A stretch of 64,000 nt of DNA from Panopea generosa (GCA_029582155.1 CM055898.1:26853245-26917244), one strand, 5' to 3'. Shown: positions 46,601-51,239, counted from the first letter of the stretch. Numbers and translations are program-made. Notes: a model not told the origin generated them from the letters alone.

Positions 46601-48090
46601 CTGTTCTGTATGCTGTATAACTACATTTAATCATTAAATCTCGTACAGCAATAAACTGAATTGTTTCCTCTAAATGTAGTAATTTCTATTTCGTTTATCA
46701 TCACTTATAGTGTGTCTGAATACATTTAAATGATTTTTAGCAGATAGAAAGACACATTTTTAATTGCACTGGTGCAATGTCTAATACACTGTTCCGATGT
46801 TATTCCTTTTAATGGCAATACTTAATTTTAAATGTTCCGAATGATTCCACCACTCCCACTTAATTAACAACAATGCCAACTGCCATGACATTTATTATCA
46901 TATCCTCGTTCTGCATTAGTTGTAAGTCAACCGCTTTAAAATCATTCGTTTTATATCATCCTATCACATTTCGTCCATTATTATTCCCATATGCGACGTT
47001 GTATCTATCGCCAGGTCAGCTGTTTCCAATCATATCATGATTATATGCTCTTGTTGCAAAAATATTTTTTTTGTCATTAGCTTGCATAACAATAATAGTT
47101 TTGATAGCTGTTGTCGTTGCCATATTAGTTTTGTCACCTACTGTAATTAAAATTGTAATTTTGTCATCTCCTCTCAATATAAGCATAGTTTTGCCGTCTG
47201 CTGTCATGGCAAGTATAGTTTTGTCATATGTTGTCATTGCAATTATAATTTTTGAATCTGCTCTCTTTGCAACTGTTATTTCGTCAACTGCTCATTGCAA
47301 GCATAGTTTTCTTAACTGCTGCCATTGCAATCATAGTTTTGCCATCTGTTCTTGTTGCAACCAAAATTTGGCATCTGCTCTCATGGCAAGCATAGTTTTG
47401 TCATCTACTGACATTGCAATTATAATTTAGGCATCTGTTCTCATAGCAAACATAGTGTTGTCATCCGCTCTCATTGCAAGCATATTTTTGTCATCTGATC
47501 TTGATGCAACCATAATTTTACCGGCTGCTTTCATTGCAATCAGGTGCTCACTTTTCATATTGCATTATGATATCAACTACTACCCCAATGCTGTGTAAAT
47601 GTATACACATATGCGACTTATGCATATCCAAGTATATAAACTCTTTTCATTTAAATAGCTCATGTGATAATTGCATTAATTTATATAATTTATTCAACTC
47701 TTGCACGTGTCAAAGTCACATTCCATAATTTAAATGCGTTCTGTTTTATAGAAATGTATTTTTCATTGATTGTGTTTGTAATTTCAGCAATCACTATGTT
47801 CCGAGATGGCAGAAGAGCTACGTTTCGCAGTTCGTTGCCATGGCTCCTCACAGAGACCAAAATTTAAAAGACGGGTGTGCCTCAAATGTAAATCAGTGCA
47901 ATCGCATTCTAACGATTGTCCTTTGAACTGTAACAGACGAGAATCTGTAAATGGTGTTGTACAAATGAAGGAATCTCGTAATAACTTGAACTGCAGACGA
48001 GATTTTGAAATGGATTATTTGCATGATAAATGCAATGAATTTGGTGCCGGCGGTTATCTTCATGTAGAATACAGTGATACGGAAACTTGA
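1471..48090 (+). CDS. GRIK2-like: Kainate-type ionotropic glutamate receptor subunit, 13 exons, 5'-partial
   Basis: Joined CDS: 1471-1629, 9643-9897, 18446-18624, 20641-20694, 23191-23355, 28039-28191, 31119-31220, 35066-35167, 36553-36762, 40591-41151, 41716-41941, 43022-43281, 47788-48090. All introns are GT-AG and the frame is continuous (909 residues plus stop). Seen: an ANF-receptor-like amino-terminal domain (about residues 1-330), S1 (about 340-500), M1 (about 514-535), pore loop with MQQG (about 563-575), M3 with SYTANLAAF (602-610), S2 (about 620-770), M4 (about 777-797), cytoplasmic tail. The run [16 protein letters not shown] and the juxtamembrane CSEMAEELR match the GluK1-3 group rather than GluK4/5 or AMPA subunits. 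By family knowledge it forms tetrameric glutamate-gated cation channels at the plasma membrane. Vertebrate GluK2 is about 908 residues, so only the signal peptide and first few dozen residues should be missing. The exact paralogue cannot be resolved without a tree. Confidence 0.95.
1655..2130 (+). repeat. 30-bp minisatellite, about 16 copies, after exon 1
   Basis: Unit of the form GTACTGCAGCGTCTAAACAG plus TCGACGTTAT, about 16 copies, beginning roughly 25 bases after the exon 1 donor. Most units hold two palindromes, CTGCAG and GTCGAC. Because 30 is a multiple of three, several frames stay open across it (10-residue repeats). These are not genes. Confidence 0.93.
2131..6342. other. Intron 1, AT-rich, nothing recognised
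   Basis: Long runs of A/T with scattered short open frames. No exon-like block with family similarity, no transposase and no RNA gene were seen on either strand. Confidence 0.55.
6343..6530 (+). repeat. tRNA-derived SINE, family A, copy 1
   Basis: The region GATAAAGTGTTGACC through GTGGGTTCCATTTCCCGCTC resembles tRNA A- and B-box promoter elements. A second copy at 61104-61316 shares the head (TTGGCCACTCACGG), the middle and the 3' end AATCGAGCTAAAA. Confidence 0.7.
6843..7118 (-). repeat. Interspersed repeat, family B, copy 1
   Basis: Shares about 220 bp with 48904-49195 in the same orientation, including CTATGCAACCACTC, ACACAGAGATAA and CACCCAGAGGCGAGCTTTGT. Both copies end at CAACTCTTGTTA. 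On the minus strand it reads AACAAGAGTTGTCAGAAGAC at the start and carries GAC/GTC-rich triplets near the end. Minus-strand open frames of 123 and 62 residues in the two copies are products of the shared sequence. Confidence 0.85.
7119..9329. other. Intron 1, 3' part, nothing recognised
   Basis: AT-rich. The open frames present (up to about 82 codons) show no recognisable domain and no exon signals joined to the receptor. Confidence 0.5.
9330..9540 (-). repeat. tRNA-like SINE, family C, copy 1
   Basis: On the minus strand the head contains GTCGAGGGTTCAATTCTTAC (B-box-like), followed by GTGTCATTGGGCAAGACAC, a motif common in invertebrate SINEs. Related partial copies lie at 14525-14660 (minus) and 44050-44145 (plus). 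Confidence 0.7.
9643..9897 (+). CDS. GRIK2-like: Receptor coding exon 2: ATD
   Basis: Acceptor TTTCCAG at 9636-9642, donor TTAG|GTAAGC. It encodes [15 protein letters not shown] through [14 protein letters not shown], matching the family pattern in which a C-x3-(L/M) helix is followed by a lobe-2 strand 'W-T-x-x-x-x-I-Y'. A second GT (ATATATG|GTAATC) lies 12 bases upstream in the same phase. The downstream GT is preferred because it keeps the spacing between the Tyr and the following Gly-Leu-Leu seen in relatives. Phase 1 to phase 1 junction with exon 3. Confidence 0.9.
10115..11906 (+). mobile_element. 1.8-kb TIR element, copy A, no transposase seen
   Basis: Collinear in inverted orientation with 59448-61095 over nearly its whole length (for example CCAAGGGCCGACAACT, TAAAACGGCTACAATATATA, TTAGGCCACAACAA). 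Inside are 3-4 tandem units of about 66 bp (TCATGGTAGATTTATCA). Its own ends are degenerate versions of the terminal repeat that is clear in copy B. The CG content is higher than the flanks. No long ORF, so it is non-autonomous or decayed. Confidence 0.8.
11907..13017. other. Intron 2 stretch, nothing recognised
   Basis: AT-rich; no exon, transposon protein or RNA gene recognised. Confidence 0.5.
13018..13202. mobile_element. Possible pogo/Tigger-like MITE
   Basis: Left end CAGTGAAATATCGCTTATCC resembles the Tigger/pogo terminal consensus and is flanked by TA. The right end ...GAGTTATCGTACAG is also flanked by TA, but the inverted match is imperfect. The TTCGAGTCCC (minus strand) inside looks like a B box but has no A box. 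Confidence 0.45.
13203..14524. other. Intron 2 stretch, nothing recognised
   Basis: No coding or RNA signal recognised on either strand. Confidence 0.5.
14525..14660 (-). repeat. SINE family C, partial copy 2
   Basis: On the minus strand GTGTCCTTGAGCAAGACAC, CTTAGTAATGACTA and GCATGATTTGTCTAAGTTG align with the copy at 44050-44145. The tRNA-like head is missing or replaced. Confidence 0.6.
14665..14813 (+). mobile_element. Pogo/Tigger-like MITE, 5'-truncated copy
   Basis: Shares GAATTAAG..TTGTTCGAGC, AGGTGGTTCGAGCTATATG and CGAACGAAGTT-like end TTCGAGCCAACGAAG with the minus strand of 22366-22562. The right end (...GTACTG|TA) matches that element's terminal repeat. The left terminus is not recognisable. 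Confidence 0.6.
15046..15300 (+). repeat. tRNA-derived SINE, family D, copy 1
   Basis: tRNA-like head with GATAAGCTAAGTCAGTTACG and a B-box-like GGTTTGAATCCCCG. It is followed by GGAAGTTATCAGTTACTTGC, the core also present in the SINE at 27327-27540. This head-plus-core build is known from bivalve genomes. Confidence 0.75.
15690..18440 (+). repeat. Tandem array of ~28 copies of the exon 3 acceptor and 5' half
   Basis: Each unit, about 96 bp, reads as intron end (...CATATTGTTGTAG) then an exon-3-like stretch: TTCTTAAAGGTGCAATCATT, ACTTCGGGCAAGTAATGAAA, CGGTACCCATGATGGTTATA, GTACGACAGGCTGATC. The real exon 3 at 18446 has the same order: TTATTAAAGGTGCAATCATT, CTTCGGGCAAGTAATGAAAC, GGTTATAGTGCGACAGGCTG. 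I count 28 copies of the 'CAGGCTGATC' landmark between about 15798 and 18367, then the exon itself. The first copy retains TTGCAG; most others have TTGTAG. The last copy (18340-18440) extends further into exon-like sequence. The array is in the sense orientation and often in frame. Confidence 0.93.
18446..18624 (+). CDS. GRIK2-like: Receptor coding exon 3: ATD, parent of the upstream tandem array
   Basis: Acceptor CATGTTGCAG at 18436-18445, donor AAAATG|GTAAAT. Encodes (G)[17 protein letters not shown], then [19 protein letters not shown], then [17 protein letters not shown]. This aligns with the 'GLxRLQxLL...IRQL...LLKEMKK' segment of kainate receptors. N-glycosylation sequons NET and NLT are present. 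The acceptor and the first roughly 90 bases of this exon are the source, or a sibling, of about 28 degenerate copies lying just upstream. Confidence 0.92.
18860..19550 (+). repeat. About 55-bp minisatellite, ~12 copies, after exon 3
   Basis: Units contain GTGTGATTAATGCAATATCA, AAATTATATTTAGTTTATTA and TATGTGTATATAT. About 12 landmarks 'ATTAATGCAATATC' from 18923 to 19528. Strongly AT-rich with alternating purine-pyrimidine TATGTG runs. Confidence 0.9.
19551..20640. other. Intron 3, 3' part, with a hairpin
   Basis: No exon or gene recognised. It contains the inverted repeat at 20458-20514, listed separately. Confidence 0.5.
20458..20514. repeat. 57-bp inverted repeat (hairpin)
   Basis: Outer arms CACGTGCAAA (20458-20467) and TTTGCACGTG (20505-20514); inner arms TGAACCCA (20480-20487) and TGGGTTCA (20492-20499) with a 4-base loop. 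The spacing between outer and inner arms is not symmetric. The function is unknown. Confidence 0.75.
20641..20694 (+). CDS. GRIK2-like: Receptor coding exon 4: ATD micro-exon (18 codons)
   Basis: A 54-base exon with acceptor TATTTTCAG and donor AACATG|GTATGT, phase 0 on both sides. It encodes [18 protein letters not shown], equivalent to the kainate segment 'MGMMTEYYHYFFTTLDL'. Because it is a multiple of three, skipping it would keep the frame but delete a lobe-2 helix. Confidence 0.9.
20695..21439. other. Intron 4, 5' part, nothing recognised
   Basis: AT-rich, no coding or RNA signal recognised. Confidence 0.5.
21440..21665 (+). repeat. Interspersed repeat, family E, copy 1
   Basis: Matches 52505-52735 in the same orientation: GATTGGTCAGTTGCTTCA, TTTAGTAAGCGTTCAATTGC, ATAGACCTGATTC and TCAGGTTCTG. 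Both copies carry a full TGACGTCA palindrome (21533-21540 here). Confidence 0.8.
21708..21955. repeat. Cluster of inverted CCCTTAGTGTAAC motifs
   Basis: CCCTTAGTGTA (21708-21718) and TACACTTAGGG (21735-21745) form a hairpin. Further copies of the motif follow at about 21758, 21819, 21923 and 21943 in both orientations. It looks like nested or duplicated termini of a small inverted-repeat element. Confidence 0.6.
22366..22562. mobile_element. 197-bp MITE with pogo/Tigger-like ends
   Basis: Left end CAGTAGAACTTCGAACGCGA; right end, read inward, CAGTAGAACTTCGATGGCTC. Both are flanked by TA, as expected for pogo/Tc1-mariner insertion. Internal sequence is shared with 14665-14813 and 1-60. Confidence 0.8.
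22809..23053. mobile_element. 245-bp MITE, family F, copy 1
   Basis: Starts TATACTGAACGGAACAGCTA and ends GCTGTTCCGTTCAATATT, an inverted pair. The internal TTATGTACCTGACATTTATG, read on the minus strand, matches 48540-48632 and 58755-58842. The element ends about 140 bases before exon 5. Confidence 0.75.
23191..23355 (+). CDS. GRIK2-like: Receptor coding exon 5: ATD
   Basis: Acceptor TGTATTCCCAG, donor TTACCG|GTAAGT, phase 0 both sides, 55 codons. Encodes [20 protein letters not shown] and the following lobe-2 segment up to [10 protein letters not shown]. 'D-x-x-x-L-D-L-E-x-Y-R...N-x-T-G-F' is a hallmark of kainate receptor ATDs. Contains the sequon NLT. The open frame continues upstream past the acceptor but that extension has no family similarity. 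Confidence 0.93.
23505..25990 (+). repeat. 52-bp minisatellite, >40 copies, after exon 5
   Basis: Unit of the form GCAATAATGTATTGCAGCAG, GTATGTAACAATATACGAGT, ATATGATGAAAT. About 46 units by length. It starts about 150 bases after the exon 5 donor. Many units contain CAG|GTATGT, which resembles a 5' splice site. On the minus strand, stop-poor frames of up to 204 codons repeat '[15 protein letters not shown]'; these are satellite translations, not a gene. Confidence 0.93.
25991..26924. other. Intron 5, middle, nothing recognised
   Basis: AT-rich, no coding or RNA signal recognised. Confidence 0.5.
26925..27900 (+). repeat. Degenerate tandem repeat with AATAAA in units
   Basis: About 10 diverged units of 50-80 bp with the theme TGTTACCTGCCAAATAAACT and TTAGTTATAAAGGT then CCTTTATCATG. 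The array is split by the SINE at 27327-27540. Many units contain AATAAA. Confidence 0.7.
27327..27540 (+). repeat. tRNA-derived SINE, family D, copy 2
   Basis: Head GAGCCTCCGTGGCCGAGAGG with a Leu/Ser-type A box, and GTGTCGAGTCC as B box. Then GTGAGGAAGTTTGCCAGTTA and CTTGCGGAAGG, the core shared with 15046-15300. The tail is GCCATATATAACC. The acceptor arms do not pair into a functional tRNA, so this is a SINE head and not a tRNA gene. Confidence 0.82.
28039..28191 (+). CDS. GRIK2-like: Receptor coding exon 6: end of ATD
   Basis: Acceptor ATTTTCCAG, donor AATGGG|GTAAGT, phase 0, 51 codons. Encodes [13 protein letters not shown] through [19 protein letters not shown], matching the 'AALxYDAVxxx' helix and the 'C...W..G..L..Y.....' segment of the family. 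Sequons NRS and NNT occur. A second AG six bases downstream (TATCAG) offers an in-frame alternative acceptor that would drop Tyr-Gln. Confidence 0.92.
28192..30539. other. Intron 6, first part, with a G tract
   Basis: No exon or gene recognised. A region around 28780-28960 has an open frame without domain similarity. The G-run at 29739-29776 is listed separately. Confidence 0.5.
29739..29776 (+). repeat. Poly-G tract
   Basis: About 38 bases almost entirely G, broken by three T, preceded by a purine-rich stretch (AGGAGAGAGG). On the RNA-like strand it could form G-quadruplexes. Homopolymer length may be affected by sequencing error. Confidence 0.85.
30540..31110 (+). repeat. About 55-bp minisatellite, ~10 copies, running into the exon 7 acceptor
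   Basis: Unit: ACATTTGATGTGATAAATAT, GTATAAATATATACATATAT, TTTACATTACATGCT. The last 20 bases before exon 7 (AATATACATATATTTTAG) are themselves a repeat unit in which TTTTACATTA is replaced by TTTTAG|GTTC, so the splice acceptor is embedded in repeat sequence. Confidence 0.9.
31119..31220 (+). CDS. GRIK2-like: Receptor coding exon 7: ATD to S1 linker
   Basis: Acceptor ATATATTTTAG, donor CAGCGG|GTAAGG, phase 0, 34 codons. Encodes [20 protein letters not shown] followed by [14 protein letters not shown], a close match to the conserved 'GLTGxIxFD..GxRxxFxLDI.EL...G' block that closes the ATD. The polypyrimidine tract is replaced by an A/T-only tract belonging to the adjacent tandem array. Confidence 0.93.
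31221..32883. other. Intron 7, 5' part, nothing recognised
   Basis: No coding or RNA signal recognised; open frames of about 60-70 codons near 32115-32349 have no domain similarity. Confidence 0.5.
32884..33064. mobile_element. 181-bp MITE with TA-flanked inverted ends
   Basis: Left TACGGTCAAACCTGTTTTAA; right, read inward, TACAGTCAAACCTGTGTAAG. Internal AAGACAGGTTATTGCTTAAT and GGCTGCTTAAGACAAGTGGC are typical of Tc1-mariner/pogo-derived MITEs. Confidence 0.85.
33065..35065. other. Intron 7, 3' part, with a (TCTAG)-type repeat
   Basis: AT-rich. About 33765-33835 is a simple repeat of TTTAG/TCTAG. Nothing else recognised. Confidence 0.5.
35066..35167 (+). CDS. GRIK2-like: Receptor coding exon 8: start of ligand-binding S1
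   Basis: Acceptor TTTTTTTCAG, donor AATTTG|GTACGT, phase 0, 34 codons. Encodes [15 protein letters not shown], then [19 protein letters not shown], the strand leading into the glutamate site. Sequon NIT and NKT are visible. It joins directly to EPPYAML of exon 9, the expected family junction. Confidence 0.9.
35455..35690 (+). repeat. 30-bp minisatellite, ~7-8 copies, after exon 8
   Basis: Unit: TTTTATAAACGATTGGGAGA plus TAGATACATA. Open on both strands because the unit is ten codons. It directly abuts the LINE 3' end at 35690. Confidence 0.88.
35690..36216 (+). mobile_element. CR1/L2-type LINE, 5'-truncated 3' end
   Basis: The reading frame up to the stop at 35911-35913 encodes [20 protein letters not shown], then [20 protein letters not shown], then [11 protein letters not shown]. 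This is the characteristic reverse-transcriptase C-terminus of CR1/L2-like non-LTR retrotransposons. The 3' UTR ends with GCTATATAAATGTGGTATAT and a short (AAT)n tail at about 36203-36216, also typical of this group. Only the last 70 or so codons remain. Confidence 0.88.
36553..36762 (+). CDS. GRIK2-like: Receptor coding exon 9: ligand-binding S1
   Basis: Acceptor TTTTTATTAG, donor GATAGA|GTACGT, phase 0, 70 codons. Encodes [26 protein letters not shown] and [13 protein letters not shown]. The Tyr of EPPY corresponds to the agonist-capping Tyr of AMPA/kainate receptors. 'G-N-D-R-x-x-G-x-C-I-D-L-L' is diagnostic of the kainate branch. Confidence 0.95.
36763..38589. other. Intron 9, 5' part, nothing recognised
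   Basis: A 104-codon minus-strand frame (37721-38035) is open but has no recognisable domain and AT-rich composition. It may be chance or part of an unrecognised decayed element. Confidence 0.45.
38590..39010 (-). pseudogene. Mariner-family transposase remnant
   Basis: On the minus strand, [10 protein letters not shown] near 38970 resembles the first catalytic Asp region (ITADE). [20 protein letters not shown] then [11 protein letters not shown] then [16 protein letters not shown] (about 38640-38800) matches the mariner 'LLHDNA...LPHPPYSPDLAP' block with the second Asp. Stops and frameshifts lie between them, so it is inactive. No terminal repeats were identified. Confidence 0.8.
39530..40090 (+). 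repeat. About 38-bp minisatellite, ~14 copies, upstream of exon 10
   Basis: Unit: CACTACAAACGTATAGCTGT plus ATACAAACATTGTACGTA. It is interrupted at about 39925-39980 by a TTAGTTTAG-rich stretch. Confidence 0.9.
40091..40590. other. Intron 9, 3' end, nothing recognised
   Basis: Unique-looking AT-rich sequence leading to the exon 10 acceptor. Confidence 0.5.
40591..41151 (+). CDS. GRIK2-like: Receptor coding exon 10: S1 end, M1, pore, M3, S2 start
   Basis: Largest exon (187 codons); acceptor TCAATTTCAG, donor TTTCGC|GTAAGT. In order: [16 protein letters not shown] (agonist Arg in YERE), M1 from [24 protein letters not shown], the pore loop [13 protein letters not shown]3 with [15 protein letters not shown], then [13 protein letters not shown] of S2 with the Ser-Thr pair that contacts the agonist gamma-carboxylate. 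The Q/R position is genomically Gln (CAA at 40927-40929), predicting the Ca-permeable form unless edited. Odd: the usual Pro of the 'A-P-L-(A/T)' agonist motif is Ala (GCT at 40612-40614). Confidence 0.97.
41152..41715. other. Intron 10, short, nothing recognised
   Basis: A 564-base intron without recognised repeats. It is one of the few repeat-poor introns in the gene. Confidence 0.6.
41716..41941 (+). CDS. GRIK2-like: Receptor coding exon 11: ligand-binding S2
   Basis: Acceptor TTCATACCAG, donor CCGATGG|GTACGT, ends in phase 1. Encodes [37 protein letters not shown] and [20 protein letters not shown]. The Glu in YLMEST (GAA at 41842-41844) is the conserved residue that holds the agonist amino group. 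The Cys of QRNC should pair with the Cys before M4 in exon 12. Confidence 0.95.
42341..42416 (+). repeat. (GAAT)19 microsatellite
   Basis: Perfect GAAT repeat of about 76 bases in intron 11 (41942-43021). The rest of the intron shows nothing else recognisable. Confidence 0.97.
43022..43281 (+). CDS. GRIK2-like: Receptor coding exon 12: S2 end and M4
   Basis: Acceptor TTATTAAACAG, donor GACAAG|GTGTGT, phase 1 to 0. Encodes [41 protein letters not shown] and M4 ([20 protein letters not shown]). The KWW motif, the pre-M4 'ALGV-N-GGIF' and the Cys that pairs with exon 11 are all family hallmarks. Confidence 0.95.
43282..44049. other. Intron 12, 5' part, nothing recognised
   Basis: AT-rich, no coding or RNA signal recognised. 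Confidence 0.5.
44050..44145 (+). repeat. SINE family C, partial copy 3
   Basis: AAGCAAGACACTTTATCC, ACTTAGTACTGG and GCGTGATTTGTCTAAGTT align with the minus strand of 14525-14620. Confidence 0.6.
45232..45530 (+). repeat. tRNA-derived SINE, family G
   Basis: Head GTGGTTTAGTTGTAGAGCGT and CCGCCTCGCATGCGGAAGGT resembles tRNA-Ala-type SINE heads. The body has CAGTATAATGTGACTTGG and TAGGTGTCTACGGCATGATT, a core I recognise from common bivalve SINEs. It ends near CGACGCTAAACCCC. Confidence 0.85.
45531..47049. other. Intron 12, 3' part, nothing recognised
   Basis: AT-rich, no coding or RNA signal recognised. Confidence 0.5.
47050..47545 (+). repeat. About 33-bp degenerate minisatellite before exon 13
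   Basis: Theme CATTGCAATCATAGTTTTGT then CATCTGCTCT, about 14 diverged units. Eleven-codon periodicity gives a hydrophobic 119-codon open frame at 47071-47430 that is a repeat translation. Confidence 0.8.
47788..48090 (+). CDS. GRIK2-like: Receptor coding exon 13: cytoplasmic tail and stop
   Basis: Acceptor TGTAATTTCAG, 100 codons, TGA at 48088-48090. It begins [19 protein letters not shown], matching the juxtamembrane 'FCSAMVEELR..L.C' of GluK1-3, so the exon assignment is secure. The rest is lineage-specific: a basic RPKFKRRVC patch, then cysteines spaced CxxC-x9-CxxxC, further Arg/Asn-rich sequence, and an acidic end ...EYSDTET. The C-terminus is not a canonical class I PDZ ligand because the last residue is Thr, not hydrophobic. 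Confidence 0.93.
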   Translation, partial: QSLCSEMAEELRFAVRCHGSSQRPKFKRRVCLKCKSVQSHSNDCPLNCNRRESVNGVVQMKESRNNLNCRRDFEMDYLHDKCNEFGAGGYLHVEYSDTET

Positions 48091-48130
48091 TATTCATTTC
48101 GATATGAGAACAGTTAATTTTGATTGGAAT

Positions 48131-48136
48131 ATTAAA
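48131..48136 (+). terminator. Candidate polyadenylation signal ATTAAA
   Basis: ATTAAA 41 bases after the stop codon, with a GT-rich stretch (TTTGTAATGTGTGATT) about 60 bases further on. Alternative AATAAA signals lie at 48881-48886 and 49713-49718. Which one is used cannot be told from sequence alone. Confidence 0.4.
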
Positions 48137-48399
48137 CATGTATATAAATTTAGTGAAAAACAAATATTATCATATTAACTCATTGCAGAAACGAATTTGT
48201 AATGTGTGATTCAAAAACATATTTGTGAAATTCCAAAATCGTATATTTATCTCAATGTTTTCTGAAATTATATTAGAAGCAAGTACACTTTTGATATAAT
48301 ACCAAAAACTACATTATTTTGTTTCAAATGTCATGTGAAAATTTTAATTGAAATGCCATGTACTACTGACGTTATTGTACATTTATATTCGTTAACATT

Positions 48400-48632
48400 T
48401 ATACTGAAAGGAACAGCTACTCCAACACTTTTTTTATTTCCAATACCTCAGTCAAAATATGGAATAGCGCTACAAACATTTATATATGACATTATTAGAC
48501 AGTTATCTATTTTTTTTTAGCCTAAATCATCTAACTTTTTCAGGGAAATTGCTTTGATACTTTTTGAGAAAATACATAAAATGTCAGGTATATAAGAGGT
48601 CAGATGTTTGGTTAGCTGTTTCGTACAGTATA
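48400..48632. mobile_element. 233-bp MITE, family F, copy 2
   Basis: Left TATACTGAAAGGAACAGCTA and right GCTGTTTCGTACAGTATA form the inverted ends. Internal GGAAATTGCTTTGATAC and ACATAAAATGTCAGG are shared with 22809-23053 and 58755-58842. The right end is duplicated again at about 48633-48678 (GGTTAGCTGTTCCGTACAGT). It may lie within the receptor 3' UTR. Confidence 0.78.
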
Positions 48633-48903
48633 TTCCGGTAGATGCCTGGTTAGCTGTTCCGTACAGTATATTCCGGTAGGTGCATGTGACACTTTCTTTA
48701 AAATCAAATTTTCTATTGATACAATAACTGTACTTCTGACCAAGTCAATCAATGTTGGTAACCTCACGTGTTCATTTGAATTCATAATTGATGCTAACAA
48801 TAGTTTACAAAAATACAAAAAGGAAAAACAAGTATAGTTGGAATCATTATAATAAGTTCTGTTTAACAAAATAGCAAAGGAATAAATACAAATATTTATG
48901 TGA

Positions 48904-49195
48904 TTTTAAGCTCACCGGAACGAAGTCCAAGGAGAGCTATTGTCATGACCCCTGCGTCGTCGGCGTCGTCGTCGTCTGTAGACACCCAGGTTAAACTTTT
49001 GCGTACAAGTTTCAGATATCTATGCAACCACTCTTTGGATATGAATGAAACGTTGCATGTGTGTTTACCATTATCATAGAACACACAGAGATAAGAACCA
49101 TAACTCTGGATTGCATTTTACCACAGTTATTGGCCCTGTTTGGACTTAGACACCCAGAGGCGAGCTTTGTTGGTCTTCTGACAACTCTTGTTATC
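48904..49195 (-). repeat. Interspersed repeat, family B, copy 2
   Basis: See the copy at 6843-7118. Here a clearer GTCGTC/GACGAC-rich stretch and GGAGAGCTATTGTCATGACC are kept; the latter (minus strand) resembles the 'ATAGCTCTCC' end of a repeat frequent in bivalve genomes. Confidence 0.85.
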
Positions 49196-51239
49196 TTACA
49201 GCTATTATACAGTTCAGCGGCAAGACAATAACACTAACATACTCGTACATAACATATTGCTGTAAATATCCAGTCAAATGCCATACAATCAGTACTGGTA
49301 GAAATATACATTGAATATTAATAAAGACGTACCACTCTAGATATATTAGGTTTTCAATGTAGGATATGTTACACCGGTACATTTTGTGTTGAGCGCACGG
49401 TTACGTGAACGTCATTTTTAGAATGAATTGGTCATGGTTCCGTAATTCAGTAATATCATTCACCAGAATGTGCTTGGTAGTGCTTCTACACAGAAATATG
49501 CCGAATCAACTGTACACATTTCAAATTCCTGCGGCCCGTTTCACTTACGTTCGTAAAACTTAAATATCCAAATGTAAGAATGAATAATATTTGCTTATGT
49601 TTACGTCTTATGATGATGAAAGCGGAACTGTATGAATCTGTGACATGTGTGTGTAACTTCAGTCTGCAACCGCAGATGTTGGTTTGTAAATGGGCAAAAA
49701 CTGCGTTAAATGAATAAACTGATTTCCTTTATTACATAGATATTTTTATCGTGTATTTATATTTGTGAAAAATGGTTTAAAAACGATGAACGTGTATTCA
49801 TAACTATAGACTAATATAAAACACATTTATGCTGCATAACGGTTTATGAAAGCATTCATCAATTTAACTCATTAAAACATAATTAATAACAATTATCTCG
49901 ATTTTGCAGATGCAACAGGATTGGTTCAAAATTTTGTGAAGATAGGAATTTACGGAAGTGAATTTTGGGGGTATTAAATAGTATTTTTCAATTATCTCAC
50001 CTCTTGTACCAAACCACACAGCTTTTAAGGCGAATAACAACGTCTGGGGGTCATGCATTATTAAATTTTAATTATAGCAAATAACTAATTGACACATCCG
50101 CAGACCACAAGAATTTGATCTATGTTAATTTCTTTCGTGACTATACATTATATATAAAATTAGTGCATTGTGAACTAATTTGTTGAGTTCTCTTTTTCAA
50201 AATACACATTAGACACATTTTTTTGCATTGTGTTCACTATTTGGATTAATGATTCTGCTTGCTATTATTGTAACGCAAATAAAAAAATATCATGTTCATA
50301 TACAAGAGACACAAGTTAGGAAAACAAATTTATTTTAATTAAGACAAGTTTGGGTCGTATATTATCCGCTAGCCTGACCCTCGATTGATGTTTGATATGT
50401 TAGGTATTTCTTGATAAGACACTTTTTATCATTGTTTTCGTCGACTGCCATCTTATGTTATCACATATGTATACTTATGTTCTTGTATTTTTTCTATGAT
50501 ATTCATAATTGACATTTATTGAAAATGATATTATGGATAAAATGAGTTACTACTATAAAAGAACATGGCATATCCAGTTTTCATTGACGGTGGAAGACAA
50601 CATTGTAACAAGGAACAGATAATAACACAGATGATGAAATACATTTACCTTAAGGTATTATAAATTTTGATAGGCAATATACATGTATATTAACATATGT
50701 TTAACTGTGGAGCTTCGTTATTTTAGGTACACATTAGTTATTAAATATATATTATTCGATGTTATTAAATACATGTTTTGCCTCATTATTTATTATAATA
50801 CATGTATGTTATTATTATTATTTTTTTGGAGGGTCAAATCTTAATTTTGCGTGGTTCATTTTTAGTTTTTTGTAAAAGGAACCAATAAGATACGTTTAAT
50901 TGTTCTATACCTTTAAGTGTATAGCCAATCAGCTTTCCAAGGTGTTGCTATATGACTGTACACTATGTAGAAGTTTATTTGATCCAATAACTTTTATTTT
51001 TTGCAGTTCAAAATTCAAGATGGCGTCTTAAAAAAAAGGAAATAAATTTAGTAGAAATGTCAACGATAAAAACAAACAACCGTCAAAATGTTCCGCATGA
51101 CGATGACGTTGAGAAAATTCTAATATCTGTCACTGCAACTTCCTTCGTCTGCCACTTTGAACTCACGGTCTATTAACTTGATTTTTCTTTACTCTTTTAA
51201 TAAGTTTTCTATCAGATTGAAGTATAGAATAAAAAGATC
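49196..51239. other. Intergenic, nothing recognised
   Basis: AT-rich sequence downstream of the receptor gene; no coding or RNA signal recognised. Confidence 0.5.

Noticed and set aside
47071-47430. 119-codon hydrophobic open frame resembling a membrane protein
   Set aside because: Translation of the 33-bp repeat in intron 12; no splice or promoter context.
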